A program made the translations under genes and the position numbers. Source: Siphonodentalium dalli (Eukaryota > Mollusca > Scaphopoda > Gadilida > Siphonodentaliidae). Taken from it: DNA of 64,000 bases. Positions 21,329 through 32,214 of the stretch are shown piece after piece. Every line of letters begins with the position of its first letter. Position 1 is the stretch's first letter. The stretch spans positions 118,841,281 to 118,905,280 of the forward strand of contig CP136067.1 in the NCBI GenBank assembly GCA_032622095.1, in the 5' to 3' direction. The notes below the pieces were generated by a model. That model did not search any database and had not been told where the DNA came from. It saw nothing but the letters and a program-made list of their open reading frames with translations.

Positions 21329-21950
21329 TCTATTATATATTTTGGAAGATATGTGTGTGTGTGTGATCGCGATGAACTCGAAAACTGCCGGACGGATTGA
21401 GCCCAAACTTCCTATCTAAGGGTAAAATACCAGATGAAGTGGCATCGCATCGCTTCTGAGAACGTCAGAGCACCCATTCTCCACCCCCAGTCACAAAAAT
21501 TACCGCCATTGGCACGGTGGGGTTAATCGCGTTGATAGTTAAAGAGCGTTCGTATCCGCAGTGTCGTCGATAAAGAGCGTATGTGTGTAATGTGATTATT
21601 ACATCTGGGCGTGTGCGTGTAAGACTGCATCCAGACATGAGCGTGTTGTGTGACGTACTTAGGGCCTTCCTCCCGAGGTGATGTTCACCTTGAAACGGGT
21701 ACCCACAAACGTACCAATTTTAGGGACGGGTACCATCACGGGACGGCTACCATCATGTCTCTTGATTAAAAAGGCAGAATTAACTCAAAATAAATTAAAC
21801 AATTAACGGATTTCGACGAAATTTGATACCTACGGATACTTTTATCGGGGGAGTGTTTTCGACGGGTCAAATTGTGACCCCGAACTGACCTTGACCTTCA
21901 AAATTGTCAATTCAAGGTCAAAGCCCGGACGAAGTCGGGTCACCTTCTAG
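21329..21950 (+). mobile_element. Non-autonomous Helitron (622 bp)
   Basis: The 5' end is TCTATTATATATTTTGG preceded by A. The 3' end is a hairpin CCCG(G)AC-GAA-GTCGGG, then TCACCTT and CTAG followed by T. Helitrons typically begin TC, end CTRR with a hairpin about 10 bases before, insert between A and T and make no duplication; all these points are met. The interior is GC-richer than its surroundings and has no Rep/helicase frame. Confidence 0.8.
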
Positions 21951-22184
21951 TTCTATATATAATATCATTTAATATCATGTCATTGAACTTCTGTAACACC
22001 ATTAAACTGATTAAAGCTACCATGACATTGGTTAGTGTGACAATGACTTGCCCAAGCTTTATACGAGTGACACTGGCAGACGACTAGAAGGCACGAATAC
22101 TTAAATACTATGAAAAAATGAAAAAATAAAATAAAATGAAGTACCGCCCGCCCGCCTCTGTTTTTTTCCTTCAATGGCTTCATC

Positions 22185-22615
22185 AGGTCAGGGAGAACCC
22201 AAAATCGATGTACTAAACCTCGATTTGTGTAAACAACCTCGATCGAGGTTCTTCGAGAACATGTGACCACTGGTGATATAGTGTGTAGTATTTTATCTTA
22301 CACCTATGGGAGGCCAAATTCACATTTAATAATTAATAGTGCCTGATTGCACTCAAGCACAATTAATTATTAAATGTGAATTTGGCCTCCCATATGATAG
22401 GTGTAAGATGAAACACTGTGAAATACTCCACACTACCATAGCCTATATCACTTACACTACATTACTTCCATTAGTATCATATTTGGTTTAGAGTGTTTCC
22501 CCTTATATCATGGGTGTATGTTTTGACCAGTGGTCACATGGTCTCGAAGAACCTCGATCGAGGTTTTTAACACAAATCGAGGTTTAGTACATCGATTTTG
22601 GGTTCTCCCTGACCT
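22185..22615. mobile_element. Nested foldback element
   Basis: The outer arms (22185-22275, 22535-22615) share inverted 'ggtcagggagaacccaaaat', 'cgatgtactaaacctcgatt' and 'aacctcgatcgaggtt'. Nested within is a second palindrome (about 22285-22440) whose arms read 'tcttacacctatgggaggcc' and 'attcacatttaataattaat' and which matches words in the 4.9-6.2 kb cluster. No coding content. The inner element probably inserted into the outer one. Confidence 0.75.
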
Positions 22616-22843
22616 GTTCATGTTACCCTAAACTCAGGTATTCTTCCTTTTGGCCAAATCTATTCGCTCCTACTAGTCCTAGCGTTCATTGACCAGTTAT
22701 GGAACTTGGATGGCGTAAGCCATGCTACTGAGTTCCAATGGATCTAGGCTAAATGGTGAATCGTGAATCAATGGCAATTTCATTTTCAATTTGCAGAAGA
22801 ACTTTTCAAGTTCATCGCGAAAATACGCAACAAGATTAATAAC

Positions 22844-22972
22844 CTTCGATTGCTCATCGCAGTATCTTCCCAAATAAAGTGAAGCAGCCCGGAAAACTAC
22901 GGACGTGACTCCTATTTCAGGAACGGTTAGCTCATCAACAGATGGAAGATCGAAGTCATCTGTAACAGGCAT
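22844..22972 (-). CDS. NDUFA8: NDUFA8 first coding exon (mitochondrial complex I accessory subunit)
   Basis: Forty-three codons from ATG 22972 to a donor AAG|GTTATT at 22844/22843. The peptide starts MPVTDDFDLPSVDEL and continues with an 'E..VTS.V..AA..YLG..CD..SK' pattern. It matches the N-terminus of NDUFA8, which starts with MPG and continues with a LP..EEL.V.E pattern up to CD..NK, just before the twin CX9C region. NDUFA8 is an intermembrane-space helical-hairpin protein of the complex I membrane arm, imported by the Mia40 route. Reading on past the donor gives 'VINLVAYF', unlike the family, so the junction is real. The later exons carrying the cysteine pairs were not found; they should lie at lower coordinates past the Helitron and perhaps the retroelement composite. 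A frame upstream to 22981 uses TTG and is not preferred. Confidence 0.82.
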
Positions 22973-23300
22973 CGTAAACAACGACCGATATTCACAGGTC
23001 AGGTGGCTGCTACTAAATGTCTGGGCTTGAGAGAACGTCAGTGAGATTCGGCCTATTTAATATTATTAAATTTCGGCCTTTTAAAAGCAATTTTCGGCCT
23101 CGAATTTTGAGTTAGTCGGAGGGCTGGACCCAGAAAAATTGGTAAACAGAAAGTTGATGTCCGAAGCAGGAGAATCTCTTTTATAACATATCTAAAATCC
23201 GCCATGTGGAAAATACAGAATTCAAGATGGCGTCCAACATGGCCGCCGATAATTATGGAAATCACAAATAGGTAGTTATTCATGAAAATCTACCAGACAA
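22973..23300 (-). promoter_or_regulatory. Probable NDUFA8 promoter and leader
   Basis: The 330 bases upstream of the NDUFA8 start contain no TATA box near the expected place. They hold 'AAGATGGCG' and 'ACATGGCCGCC' words at 23225-23245 that resemble YY1-type sites common in mitochondrial-protein gene promoters. Related 'GCCGCCATCTTGAA' words recur at 24235-24300, so some may belong to a repeat. Assignment is by position. Confidence 0.35.
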
Positions 23301-23993
23301 ACGCGAATTCGGTGCCAATATATATCACTGATTGCAACCAGTATGTTTGTGGGAGGTGTGTGTAGCCGCGCACGATTCGACATTTAAAGATGTCTACCAA
23401 ATGGCCGCCAAAAATGGTCAAATTTTAAGTTCGGATCAGAGGAACGCCGAAACAACTCTTCGGGTGCGCGTTATCGATGCCAGGCTCATTAAACATGTAG
23501 CCAATATTGCTTTTTCACGACATTGATTCCCACCCATCAGGGCGCAATTGTTCTGGAAAACGATGCAGTACTTATGTACATACATGTACTTCAGGACCAA
23601 GCATGATATCCACTTACCGTACTGTGGGGGATCGATTACCTGAAAATTATGTAAAGATTAATCAGATTACTTACGACTCTGTATTTTATTGCAACCACAG
23701 TGCATTTTCTACGTACATATGTTTCCACGATTATGAACCTTTCCAGCAAATATTTACATCCATGGAACGAAGGTGAAGCTGGAAAGGACACAGAAAAGCA
23801 CATAATCTGGGGTCCACACAAAGGGGTGGTAGCATACTTTGTGAATGTGGTCAAGTGTGTGGTTTTCGGGGGTTGGTGGTTTAAAAGTGAAATTATTTCC
23901 TCTAATACTAATATGGGAGAATGAAAATTCCGTTCAAACATTGTACTCATTCTTCACATTCCATTCGACAACTCCGTATCACTCACATCAGGG

Positions 23994-23996
<3 letters not shown>

Positions 23997-24089
<93 letters not shown>

Positions 24090-24119
24090 GTATTCCGGCA
24101 ATGCATAATAAATCTCTCC

Positions 24120-24188
<69 letters not shown>

Positions 24189-24190
24189 CT
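23997..24190. repeat. Inverted pair of microsatellites: (AG)45 and (TC)n
   Basis: A pure AG run of 90 bases (23997-24086) is followed after about 20 bases by a TC run (about 24104-24185) with few interruptions. The two runs are complementary and could form a long hairpin or triplex DNA. The Arg-Glu and Ser-Leu frames reading through them are artefacts of the repeat. Confidence 0.95.
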
Positions 24191-24234
24191 GCGCCCAGCC
24201 GCCCAAATGTTGCTAAGTTCGCTTTCGAACATGG

Positions 24235-24300
24235 GCGCCGCCATCTTGAATTGAATTAGGGGCGCCGCCATTATGAATTTGAGGGGCCGCCATCTTGAAA
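24235..24300. repeat. Cluster of GCCGCCAT(C)TTGAA words
   Basis: Three closely spaced copies of 'GCCGCCATCTTGAA' or 'GCCGCCATTATGAA' lie at 24236-24297, with an opposite-strand copy at about 23220-23245. They resemble YY1 sites but may simply be a short tandem duplication. Confidence 0.45.
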
Positions 24301-24749
24301 CGTCATTGCAATTAAATTAAAACTACAAAATGTTACTTTTCATATATCCAACATAACATTATTCATTGCGTTAAGGCATTACATGGTTTATTCTTTGAAC
24401 AATAATCATGACTTAAATCATAAATATTGTCGACCGGAGTCGGATAAAATTGCTATGCCATTCGGGAAATGTCGGAAATTTACGTAAAACTACAAATTTT
24501 CCTTAGCCACCTCACGAAAACAACATAGGCCTAATTCATATCGTAAATATCTTGAATGTTTATCATATAGGCCTAACTAAATTAACTTTTCTTTAGTTTA
24601 GTAAATTAGTAGAAGCATGTTCTGTAAACTGTTAGGTTACGTCATATGTTGTATCCAAAGCGACGTCATATTGGCACGCGCATTTTCCCCGAGAAAGTTA
24701 TTGACGTTTTGACAGAGACGCGACATATATAGCACACAAAGCTGGCATA

Positions 24750-24899
24750 ATGTTGGCATGGTTCGCATTAGGTTTGGTTGGGTTGACGTTGTTTCATAGT
24801 GCATGGCTCCGAGTCCGCGCTGGTATAAATGTAGCTCCATGCAATTGTAATCAAACTGATCAAATCACAACCTATAAAATCACTATAGAATCTATACAG
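24750..24899 (+). CDS. Candidate first exon, N-terminal membrane segment
   Basis: Fifty codons from ATG 24750 to a CAG|GTAGGC donor at 24899/24900, in phase 0. Residues 1-20 (MLAWFALGLVGLTLFHSAWL) form a hydrophobic segment suited to a signal peptide or membrane anchor; then 'RVRAG' and a Cys-Asn-Cys-Asn segment follow. Upstream are a TATA-like 'catatatag' (24723) and two 'tgacgtt/gacgtca'-like words at 24661-24710. I considered EMC5/MMGT1 because of the pattern 'LVGL.LFHSA', but the rest does not fit. Function unknown, and no second exon was found. Confidence 0.35.
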
Positions 24900-25219
24900 G
24901 TAGGCCTACTGCTCAAGGTAGGCCTACAAATAAATCATGTTCTTGGAAATTTAATGTTCTTCCTTACTTCTAATGATTAGGGTTGTGATTTGAAACAAAC
25001 AAACAACCCAAATTATGAGGGGGTAATTTAAACCCAAGTTCTCACTCATAATAAACCCAATTTCCAACCAAGGACAAGGGTTGTGGAAGCGAGTACAACT
25101 AATATTTCATCCAAATTGAGAATGGGCATATGTGCCAGTCAAAAAAATGGCCCCGGGGAGCCACGATCGAACGGCTGGAAGATACATGTATGAGTAAAAT
25201 ATGATAATTATGAGGTACA

Positions 25220-25330
25220 GACCCAACCCCCTACCACAAGCAGCCAACTTCGTGTACGTAATTGGTTATAAGAAATATTTATAGTTAACTTCGTGTACGT
25301 AATTGGTTATAAGAAATATTTATAGCTAAT
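25220..25330. repeat. Tandem duplication, 2 x about 52 bp
   Basis: The phrase 'aacttcgtgtacgtaattgg' followed by 'ttataagaaatatttatag' occurs twice head-to-tail with no differences. It is very recent or under slippage. Short inverted words (GTGTACGT/ACGTAATT) are present. Confidence 0.85.
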
Positions 25331-25583
25331 TAAATCTTGACGTTCATATTATAAGTCAACACATATTAGTCTGAGTAGTGCAGGTCGTGACTGCACGGTC
25401 GTCCTTTTTTACATGGATTTCAATGCCATAATTTCTTGTTTCGGTCCATTTGAGATGGAATGTTCATAAGTAATAAAAACTCACATTTTCTCGCCAAGTT
25501 CTGCTCATTGTCTGTCAAATATGACCAGAACCCCAAAGCCGATTTTGGTAAAATTTCATACCGTGCTCCTTCAAAATAAATGT

Positions 25584-25983
25584 TTAACCCTTTACCCAAC
25601 AAACCGGCCATAACCGGCCAAATAAAGCTTCAACAGCCTAAAATATCTTCGGTCTGTCTCAATAGAACCATACAGATATGGATATCATTGGAACCGGCTC
25701 CTTGACCACATTGTGATAGTTACAGTTATGCCCTGTGCCAATGCATTCTCTTATATATGCGAGTCGACCATAGGTCGCCTCGCATATATAAGAGAATGCA
25801 TTGGCCTAAACAAAATCTTTTTTTAACACTTTTTACCATTTTTTCTTACATTCTTTAACAATTTTATAATTTTTAATGTGTTAAGCCAATGCATTCTCTT
25901 ATATATGCGAGGCGACCTATGGTCGACTCGCATATATAAGAGAATGCATTGGCACAGGGCCCTTCTGTTGGGTAAAGGGTTAA
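25584..25983. mobile_element. TTAA MITE, subfamily A (392 bp)
   Basis: The element occupies 25588-25979 with TTAA directly outside each end. Terminal inverted repeats are CCCTTTACCCAACA. The interior holds two copies of a 69-bp palindrome (25738-25806, 25887-25955), in which 'ccaatgcattctcttatata' is inverted around a centre at 'cgaccata', arranged symmetrically around an AT spacer. The CCCTTT ends and TTAA duplication indicate mobilisation by a piggyBac-type transposase (established for that superfamily). Sister copies: 28953-29344, 39382-39621, 46591-46980. Confidence 0.88.
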
Positions 25984-26099
25984 AGGACCCGAGTAAACTG
26001 AGACCTAAAATATTACACATTTCATTGCTAGAATGCTCAAGTTTACCAATTTTTCTCGAATTCCAAACAGCAAGAACTGATAAAGAAGAAATGAGTGGG

Positions 26100-26225
26100 A
26101 AATAGTATTTTTTTTCCTATTCCGGCAGGGGGGGGGGATTTTTTCCGGGCATGTATGCCGGGGTGGGTGGGTGCATGGTCGATGGGACATACAAACCGAC
26201 CCCCGACCCCTGATTCCGGTCGCCA
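26100..26225. repeat. G-run repeat with 'ggggtgggtgggtg' motif
   Basis: A G run (about 9) then 'gtatgccggggtgggtgggtg' in one stretch. The same motif order occurs at 29937-29980 and, in part, 30297-30380. The four short G runs fit a G-quadruplex pattern. Confidence 0.6.
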
Positions 26226-26229
26226 TTTT

Positions 26230-27280
26230 TGGCAGCCATCATCGGTATAGTGAGTTATAAGTTTTCCCTTTAAGCTAGCAGAATGTTATAGCATCTCAAA
26301 GAGATATACATTTGTATATATTGCACAAGTTTATCCCTAAATATCGAATCAATCTCAGTCAGTGTCTCTATTGACTAGCGACGGCCATGTTGGACGCCAC
26401 GTTGGATCCTGGATTTTTCCCAAAGCGGAGTTTATCGGATTTTGGATATATTATCCGAACCCACCCTCCGGACTGCAATCTTGAGGGCATACTAATAGTG
26501 TAGACGTGTCTGCAGTTCTAGTGGCACATAATAACTATTCATCTACTCTATAGGGTGAAATTATCGACCTTTGATTTAAACATATATGCCAAGAGATCGG
26601 GGAGCAAGTTTGAGATCAAATCAGTAAAGCCCCTCTCTACAACCTCTTCCACATATACTAGTTATATATAAAATTGACATGGAATGGAATTACGATTTGT
26701 GCCTAAAATAAAGTGTATATTATGTAAATAGCTGGATCAAATTAATATCGAATTAGGTAGAACTTCGGAGACTGCTTTGGATTTAGTAATGCGGGATGCG
26801 TCGAGTGGGATTGATCTCGACCCTTCAGAGCTTGATGAACTGGTATTTCAGTTTTTCATGGGAATGCCATCTGATCGTGATGACCATCAACATTTCGGTT
26901 AAACAAATAACAGTTGTACACCTCTTCTCGTGCCCGTAATAAGCAGACATGCACGTGTCTCTAAACGTTTTAATTAACTTACTAATCGCCCTGTTGCATT
27001 AATGTGTTGATAGCATGGTAGATATCTACCTTATTTATAGGGTCGCATGGAGCCTGTAACACGCTCCGCTGCCCCCGTGCATTGCCCATATACCCCGACT
27101 CTATATACGCGCCTGCTTTATGTTAAAGGCATGCATGGTGTGTACTTATTTCATTGAATAGAACCAACATGTTAGTATCCAATCATTGTCCCCATTGGAA
27201 GAATGTGTAGTATAATGAACTAAGATTGTCGAAAATTCAAACAACATCGACTGTACCATTTCAGAGAACACAACGGTTGA
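26230..27280. other. No gene recognised
   Basis: Contains 'gacggccatgttggacgcc' and similar words at 26385-26405 and otherwise AT-rich unique-looking sequence. A short plus-strand frame at about 26730-26895 ending in TAA shows no known domain. Confidence 0.35.
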
Positions 27281-27281
27281 A

Positions 27282-27392
27282 CTACACACAAATGTAAATA
27301 TTTACTAATCTGTTAGAGACATTGCCCTAATGTTTATTTCCAATAATGCGTCCCGAATAAATTAGTAAATATTTACATTTGTGCGTAGTAAT
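27282..27392. repeat. Short foldback, arms about 29 bp
   Basis: 'ctacacacaaatgtaaatat' plus 'ttactaat' at 27282-27310 is inverted at 27360-27390 with two mismatches. The words 'atgtaaatatttac' also occur in the repeats at 35790 and 63345, so it is likely a MITE relative. Confidence 0.7.
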
Positions 27393-28076
27393 TCGTTTAT
27401 AATATTGACGCTGTTTTCTGACTATTTGGATATCAAATTTATGAAAATAACGTATTTTATAGATAAGTATTTGCTATTCCGTTCGAAACAGCTGATCGGA
27501 GTGGTTCACATCACTTTAATAGTATATGTTATTAAAATAGTAGGTCTACTACTATAACTTAAATAATTTAAGGCATGTATATAGAATCGGCGTGTGGGGA
27601 CAGTGCAAAAAAAGTGGGGGCGGGACCAGCGGAGCAACGCAGGCCCATGTGTTTAGGGGGCACGGGAGGCGTGCATTCCGGGCTGGTATATCAGTGATAT
27701 ATAATTGGCAAGACGTGTTCTTTTACCGAGGGGTAGACAATCAAACTGATACATATAAACCTTTCATTTATGCTGGTCTGTGCACGAAATATGCGCTAAA
27801 TATTGACATAACAACAAAAAAACATCCTTGAGGTGAGGTTCTCCAGAACTACAGCAAACGTCATTTTCTAAGAACTTGAAATACGACAGTTGGCAACACG
27901 TTGGCAATGACGATTTCAAGTTTTGAAGATCATCTACGCCGGGAAGAATGTTGACACACTTAATGACTTCATGTGTGCACAATGTATAGGGATAATTTCC
28001 TCATAAAATATATATATATATGCGTATATTAAAGATACATAATTCGATTCGATGGTCTCCATATAAGCCAGTTACG

Positions 28077-28121
28077 ACGACGACAACAACAACAACAACA
28101 ACAAAAACAACAACAACAACG
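28077..28121. repeat. CAA/ACG microsatellite
   Basis: About 45 bases of ACG then CAA units with one AAA interruption. Confidence 0.95.
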
Positions 28122-28213
28122 GAATTTAGCTATCAAAATTAGTTTATTACCACTAATATAAATACTCACAACAATACCAATCACGATATAATATTTGCCG
28201 AAAAAGTCCTATA

Positions 28214-28245
28214 ATGACGGATTTTCTTGGCAGTTTTGGCGATGA
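28214..28245 (+). CDS. Candidate short first exon
   Basis: ATG 28214 encodes MTDFLGSFGDE-like residues for ten and two-thirds codons, then a full-consensus donor GTAAGT at 28246. The context and donor are good but the peptide is too short to identify, and no partner exon was found. Treat as a lead only. Confidence 0.2.
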
Positions 28246-28948
28246 GTAAGTTTGGTTTACAACTTCCATATACGGTAATTCCTAGTTCAAATTGAAATTC
28301 CTCAACAAGTGTTGTCAACACATTATAGTATTGCCACGTGTAATCAACATGGTGCCATATAACATTGCTATTTGCATGAATAAAACACGATCACCGATTC
28401 GTAAATAAGTAAATGTATGTATCCGCACGCCAACTATCACAACATATCGTATTTTTTGCTGATGTCGATAGTTTTCATCGCCTTCTATTCCGAAATTTGT
28501 TTGGGTCTTCACTGATGCACTAATCGCACATGGAGCCGCGTCTACTCTCGTAACGGCGTCAGCGTATGCCTGTACTATTTCTGGAAGAAATCAGCGGAAA
28601 TTTTGACAGGCCGCAAAATATTCCAGTTGGTGAAAAATATCAGATTTGAAAAAAAAATAATCTGAAAACTCTGAGCTTTTATGGATGTGCTCATCGACAC
28701 GTTCCGAACATATTATATGCGCAATGTAAAATGAAAGTTATATTATAATGCATCAAATATGACCGTAAGATGTCACCCTTTCCAATGTATATATCACCAT
28801 GTATTGATTTGTATGATACAATCGATTAAAACTGACGAAAAATGCAGCCACTGGACATGGGCTTTACGTAAAGTCTGCTATATAGCAAGATATATTCACT
28901 GGGCTTCGGCGTAAACACCATTATCCCAAACGAGTATGAGCATCTCCT

Positions 28949-29348
28949 TTAACCCTTTACCCAACAGAACGGCCCTGTGCCAATGCATTCTCTTATATAT
29001 GCGAGTCGACCATAGGTCGCCTCGCATATATAAGAGAATACATTGGCTTAACACATATTAAAAATGATAAAATTGTCAAAGAATGTAGAAAAATATTATA
29101 AAAATGTTAAAAAAGAATTTGTTTAGGCCAATGCATTCTCTTATATATGCGAGGCGACCTATGGTCGACTCGCATATATAAGAGAATGCATTGGCACAGG
29201 GCATAACTGTAACCATCACAATGTGGTCAATGAGCCGGTTCCAATGATATCCATATTTGTATGGTTCTATTGAGACAGACCGAAGATATTTTAGGCTGTT
29301 GAAGCTTTATTTGGGCGTTTTTGGCCGTTTTGTTTGGTAAAGGGTTAT
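28949..29348. mobile_element. TTAA MITE, subfamily A, reverse orientation
   Basis: 28953-29344 is a near-complete copy of the 25588 element in the opposite orientation, with both palindromic modules (28978-29048, 29130-29197). The left flank is TTAA. The right flank has become TTAT, so this copy is slightly older. Confidence 0.85.
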
Positions 29349-29349
29349 A

Positions 29350-29930
29350 CGTAACCTATTATACGTTATACTATTTATGAGTTTTGTCGTCGTTGGATTC
29401 TGAATTTTCCCCAAAGCGGATCGAGTTTAGCGGATTTCGGATAATGTTATTCCGATGGGACTCCCGCGAATATCACCAAACTCGAGAGAAGCCAGCCATT
29501 GGTTATTCACATGATGTGAATTGATATATATATATGCAGAATAAATGAAAAAATAATCATAAAATATCCATATAGAAGACACATGCAGTTGATAAAGATA
29601 TTGAAATCACAACAATGACTATTTCTTTGGCTTGTGAACATGAGAATATATATATCACGGTAGTTCACTCCCTTCTTAACTATCTTTGTTTTGTGCATAA
29701 TTTTTATCTTTTCTCCCCAGGAAAAAAGCCTAAAATACCTTTTTTTTTTAACCAAACGTTCAAATTAGTTTGGAAATTAAAGTAACAGAATAAACTATTT
29801 TCGACCAGAATTCCCATGGCTCTATTTAATCAGAATAAAATATCGAACCGTTGAACATTTGACATTGGCATCACCGCCTGTCGACATGTAACATCCATGC
29901 CTACTACATGTATGTTGTTATTATCAGATT
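29350..29930. other. No gene recognised
   Basis: AT-rich with a short TA/CA-type run near 29524. No supported exon or element ends. Confidence 0.4.
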
Positions 29931-30296
29931 ATGGCAGGGGGGGGGGGGGGTGAAAAAACGTATGCCGGGGTGGGTGGGTGGTCAAAGCCACCAACAAGCA
30001 ATTTTTTCCGCAACTAAAAGAAAATTTTCCTGCTTGTTTTTTTAGTGTTTTGGCAATGAGTTGGGCTTCAAAACCACTTTGAATGAGAGAAATAATGTAA
30101 TTCTAACTGGTAAACTGACTGCAGGCAGTTATCGTGTTGTATTTTGTTGCAAATTTTGAAAACCAAGATGGCCGAATGACCTCAAAATGACTCATTCCTA
30201 TTTACATGTCCATGTTAACATCCATGATAAATAGTATGCACAGAAATTCATATACAGCTGTTTACAGTGAATTCCCCCCCGCAAATCTGTTTTAGT

Positions 30297-30447
30297 GTTA
30301 AAGGGGGGGGGGGGGTGTCAAAAAATGGTCGGAAAAAACTGCCGAAAACGGAAAACAATTTGGCGGTGGGGTGGGTGGGTACAAAAAATGATCGAAAGGG
30401 AAAAAATGCCATACGTGCCTGAAATTTTTTTCCGACCCCCCCCCCCT
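30297..30447. repeat. Foldback bounded by poly-G and poly-C
   Basis: A run of 13-14 G (30302 onward) and a run of 10 C (about 30437-30446) are inverted partners, and adjacent 'ggtcggaaaaaa' and 'tttttttccgacc' are also complementary. The centre includes 'ggcggtggggtgggtgggt', shared with 26.1 and 29.9 kb. Confidence 0.65.
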
Positions 30448-30574
30448 GATTATAGGAGTTATATTTGAACACAATGTAATAGCCAAAATACAATGAATAA
30501 TACCCATGTACTAAACGACCACATAGTTAGTTAACAACATTACTGACCAAAACTATTTGGGTACCAAACGACCA

Positions 30575-31050
30575 AATTAAAGATGCATAATCCAAATTAA
30601 CGCTAGCAAATTAATATTTCCTTGGCTTCGGGGGGTAACAAATATTTGATTCCAGTCGAGAAACCCACCCATCAAAGCTCACAGTGATTAGATATCGATT
30701 TTAAAAATAAATTATTTTTCACCACCAATAATTTTATGTGGCCCAGTAAAAGTACACGAGAAGACGGTCTCGGACCGAATTGCGGATGAAGATGGATAAC
30801 TCTAAAATCATGTGGCTTTTATGTGTCAGATATTTGACAAACCGGAAAAATTTCGTTGAACAAAATGTTGATAAATAACAGGTTTTTGGGCAATTTTACA
30901 CTATAGTTGACTGTGGTTAGCATTATTTTTGGCCAATTAATCGATTCTGATAACTGAAGCGGCAAATCAAAAAAAATGTTGTTGTTGGAATCTGATGATA
31001 TGGGACCATCGAATCTGATTGATACTAAAAGACCAGGTACTAAACGTCTA
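30575..31050 (-). mobile_element. TTAA element family R, diverged copy
   Basis: Reverse-orientation relative of 47276-47730, 51413-51850 and 57936-58938. Shared: the end 'ttaaAGATGCATAAT', 'cgaagcc/ggcttcgggg', 'caattaatcgattctgataa', 'aatgttgttgttgga'. The distal end near 31045 is degenerate. Confidence 0.65.
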
Positions 31051-31224
31051 AATATACAAAACATCTAGGATCAACTCCCTTTTCAATGTTTCTTGACCGT
31101 GCTACAGCTGGCAATGTTCAATGTGAGTGAAAACTGGACATGATTGTTTTGTCATTCAGTTTGCCATTTAGCAAGCCATCGTGTGTAATGTGGTGCAGCC
31201 TTTCGATGAGTTGGTCGCCCTCAT

Positions 31225-31530
31225 CGACTGTTTGTGATAAAGTTACACAGGTCCCCGAAATTGTGATAAAGTTACCCAGCTTGGGTGTATATCAACTGAA
31301 TATTTTTTCGGTCAAAAGTACCGTCTCCAGTGTTCAAATTTCTTGATTTATACGCAATGGAGGCTGTCACTTAATTACCAACAGTATTTCCCTCAGTCAC
31401 ATTTAAATCGCGTTCATATTGTAGATATATATGCTTAACATGGTTAGCTTAATCACAATTACCACCAACCTGGGTAACTTTATCATAATTTCATTCGGGA
31501 ACCTGTGTAACTTTATCACCACAAAACCGA
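31225..31530. repeat. Foldback, arms about 60 bp
   Basis: 'gtgataaagttacacaggt' and 'ttgtgataaagttacccag' at 31236-31281 are inverted at 31466-31522 ('ctgggtaactttatcata', 'acctgtgtaactttatcacc'). Each arm carries the same phrase twice. Confidence 0.75.
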
Positions 31531-31849
31531 TGAGAGTGACTAATTTACATATAGGACTACTTGCCCCAAAAGGTTGATTAAAAATTGTGAAATTTTCAAG
31601 CTTGTTCTGACTTGAGGGACATCGATCTCTATGTGCCATCTGATGATTCTGATCGATACTGTAATGGCCATATCGATAAGCAATGATACGGTAATCTGTT
31701 CACGCTCGCTGAAGCACTGTACATTTGAAACAATGAACATACATACTGAGTCCTTGCCTCCATAAATCTGATATATTATACCGGTATATGTGAATCATGT
31801 GACACAAGAAATTCATTATCTCGGCAGGTGAAACGTCAAGCGCACGAAA

Positions 31850-32214
31850 AATCGCCGTCATAACAATCGCACGCGCACCTGCTCAGATAAGCCACCCCTC
31901 TGTAATAGTGAGCGCGTCAAGTTATTATCCATTTTGTAAGCGCCCAGACGTCTGGCATAATGGACTGTTCCGACCTCGAAGTTGAACTTCTATATCGCAA
32001 GCTGGAGCTGTTTCTCCAGACGCGTTAAAAATGAGCCCGTGTACGTCACGACTCGCTCTCAATGATATGATCTGGGCGTTTATGTGACATCAGTCTGTCC
32101 CAGACAGTCAGGATGTGCTGAAAATTTATTCCGAATCGGCCCGTGACATCGCCATTTCCCGACTAGGATAGATCGCCAATCAGCTGTAAAACTTCAACAC
32201 TGTCAATCCAGCGA
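31850..32214 (+). promoter_or_regulatory. Probable promoter region
   Basis: A CG-rich, apparently unique stretch with ACGTCACG (about 32045), TGACATCA (about 32085) and a CCAAT box 'gccaatcag' (32174-32182) about 40 bases before the candidate start at 32215. This is the most promoter-like interval of the right half. Confidence 0.4.

Noticed and set aside
22697-22843. Continuation of the NDUFA8 frame past the donor
   Set aside because: The residues no longer match the family, the expected CX9C cysteines are absent, and a splice donor interrupts.
23845-24271. Arg-Glu and Ser-Leu repeat proteins
   Set aside because: They are translations of the AG and TC microsatellites.
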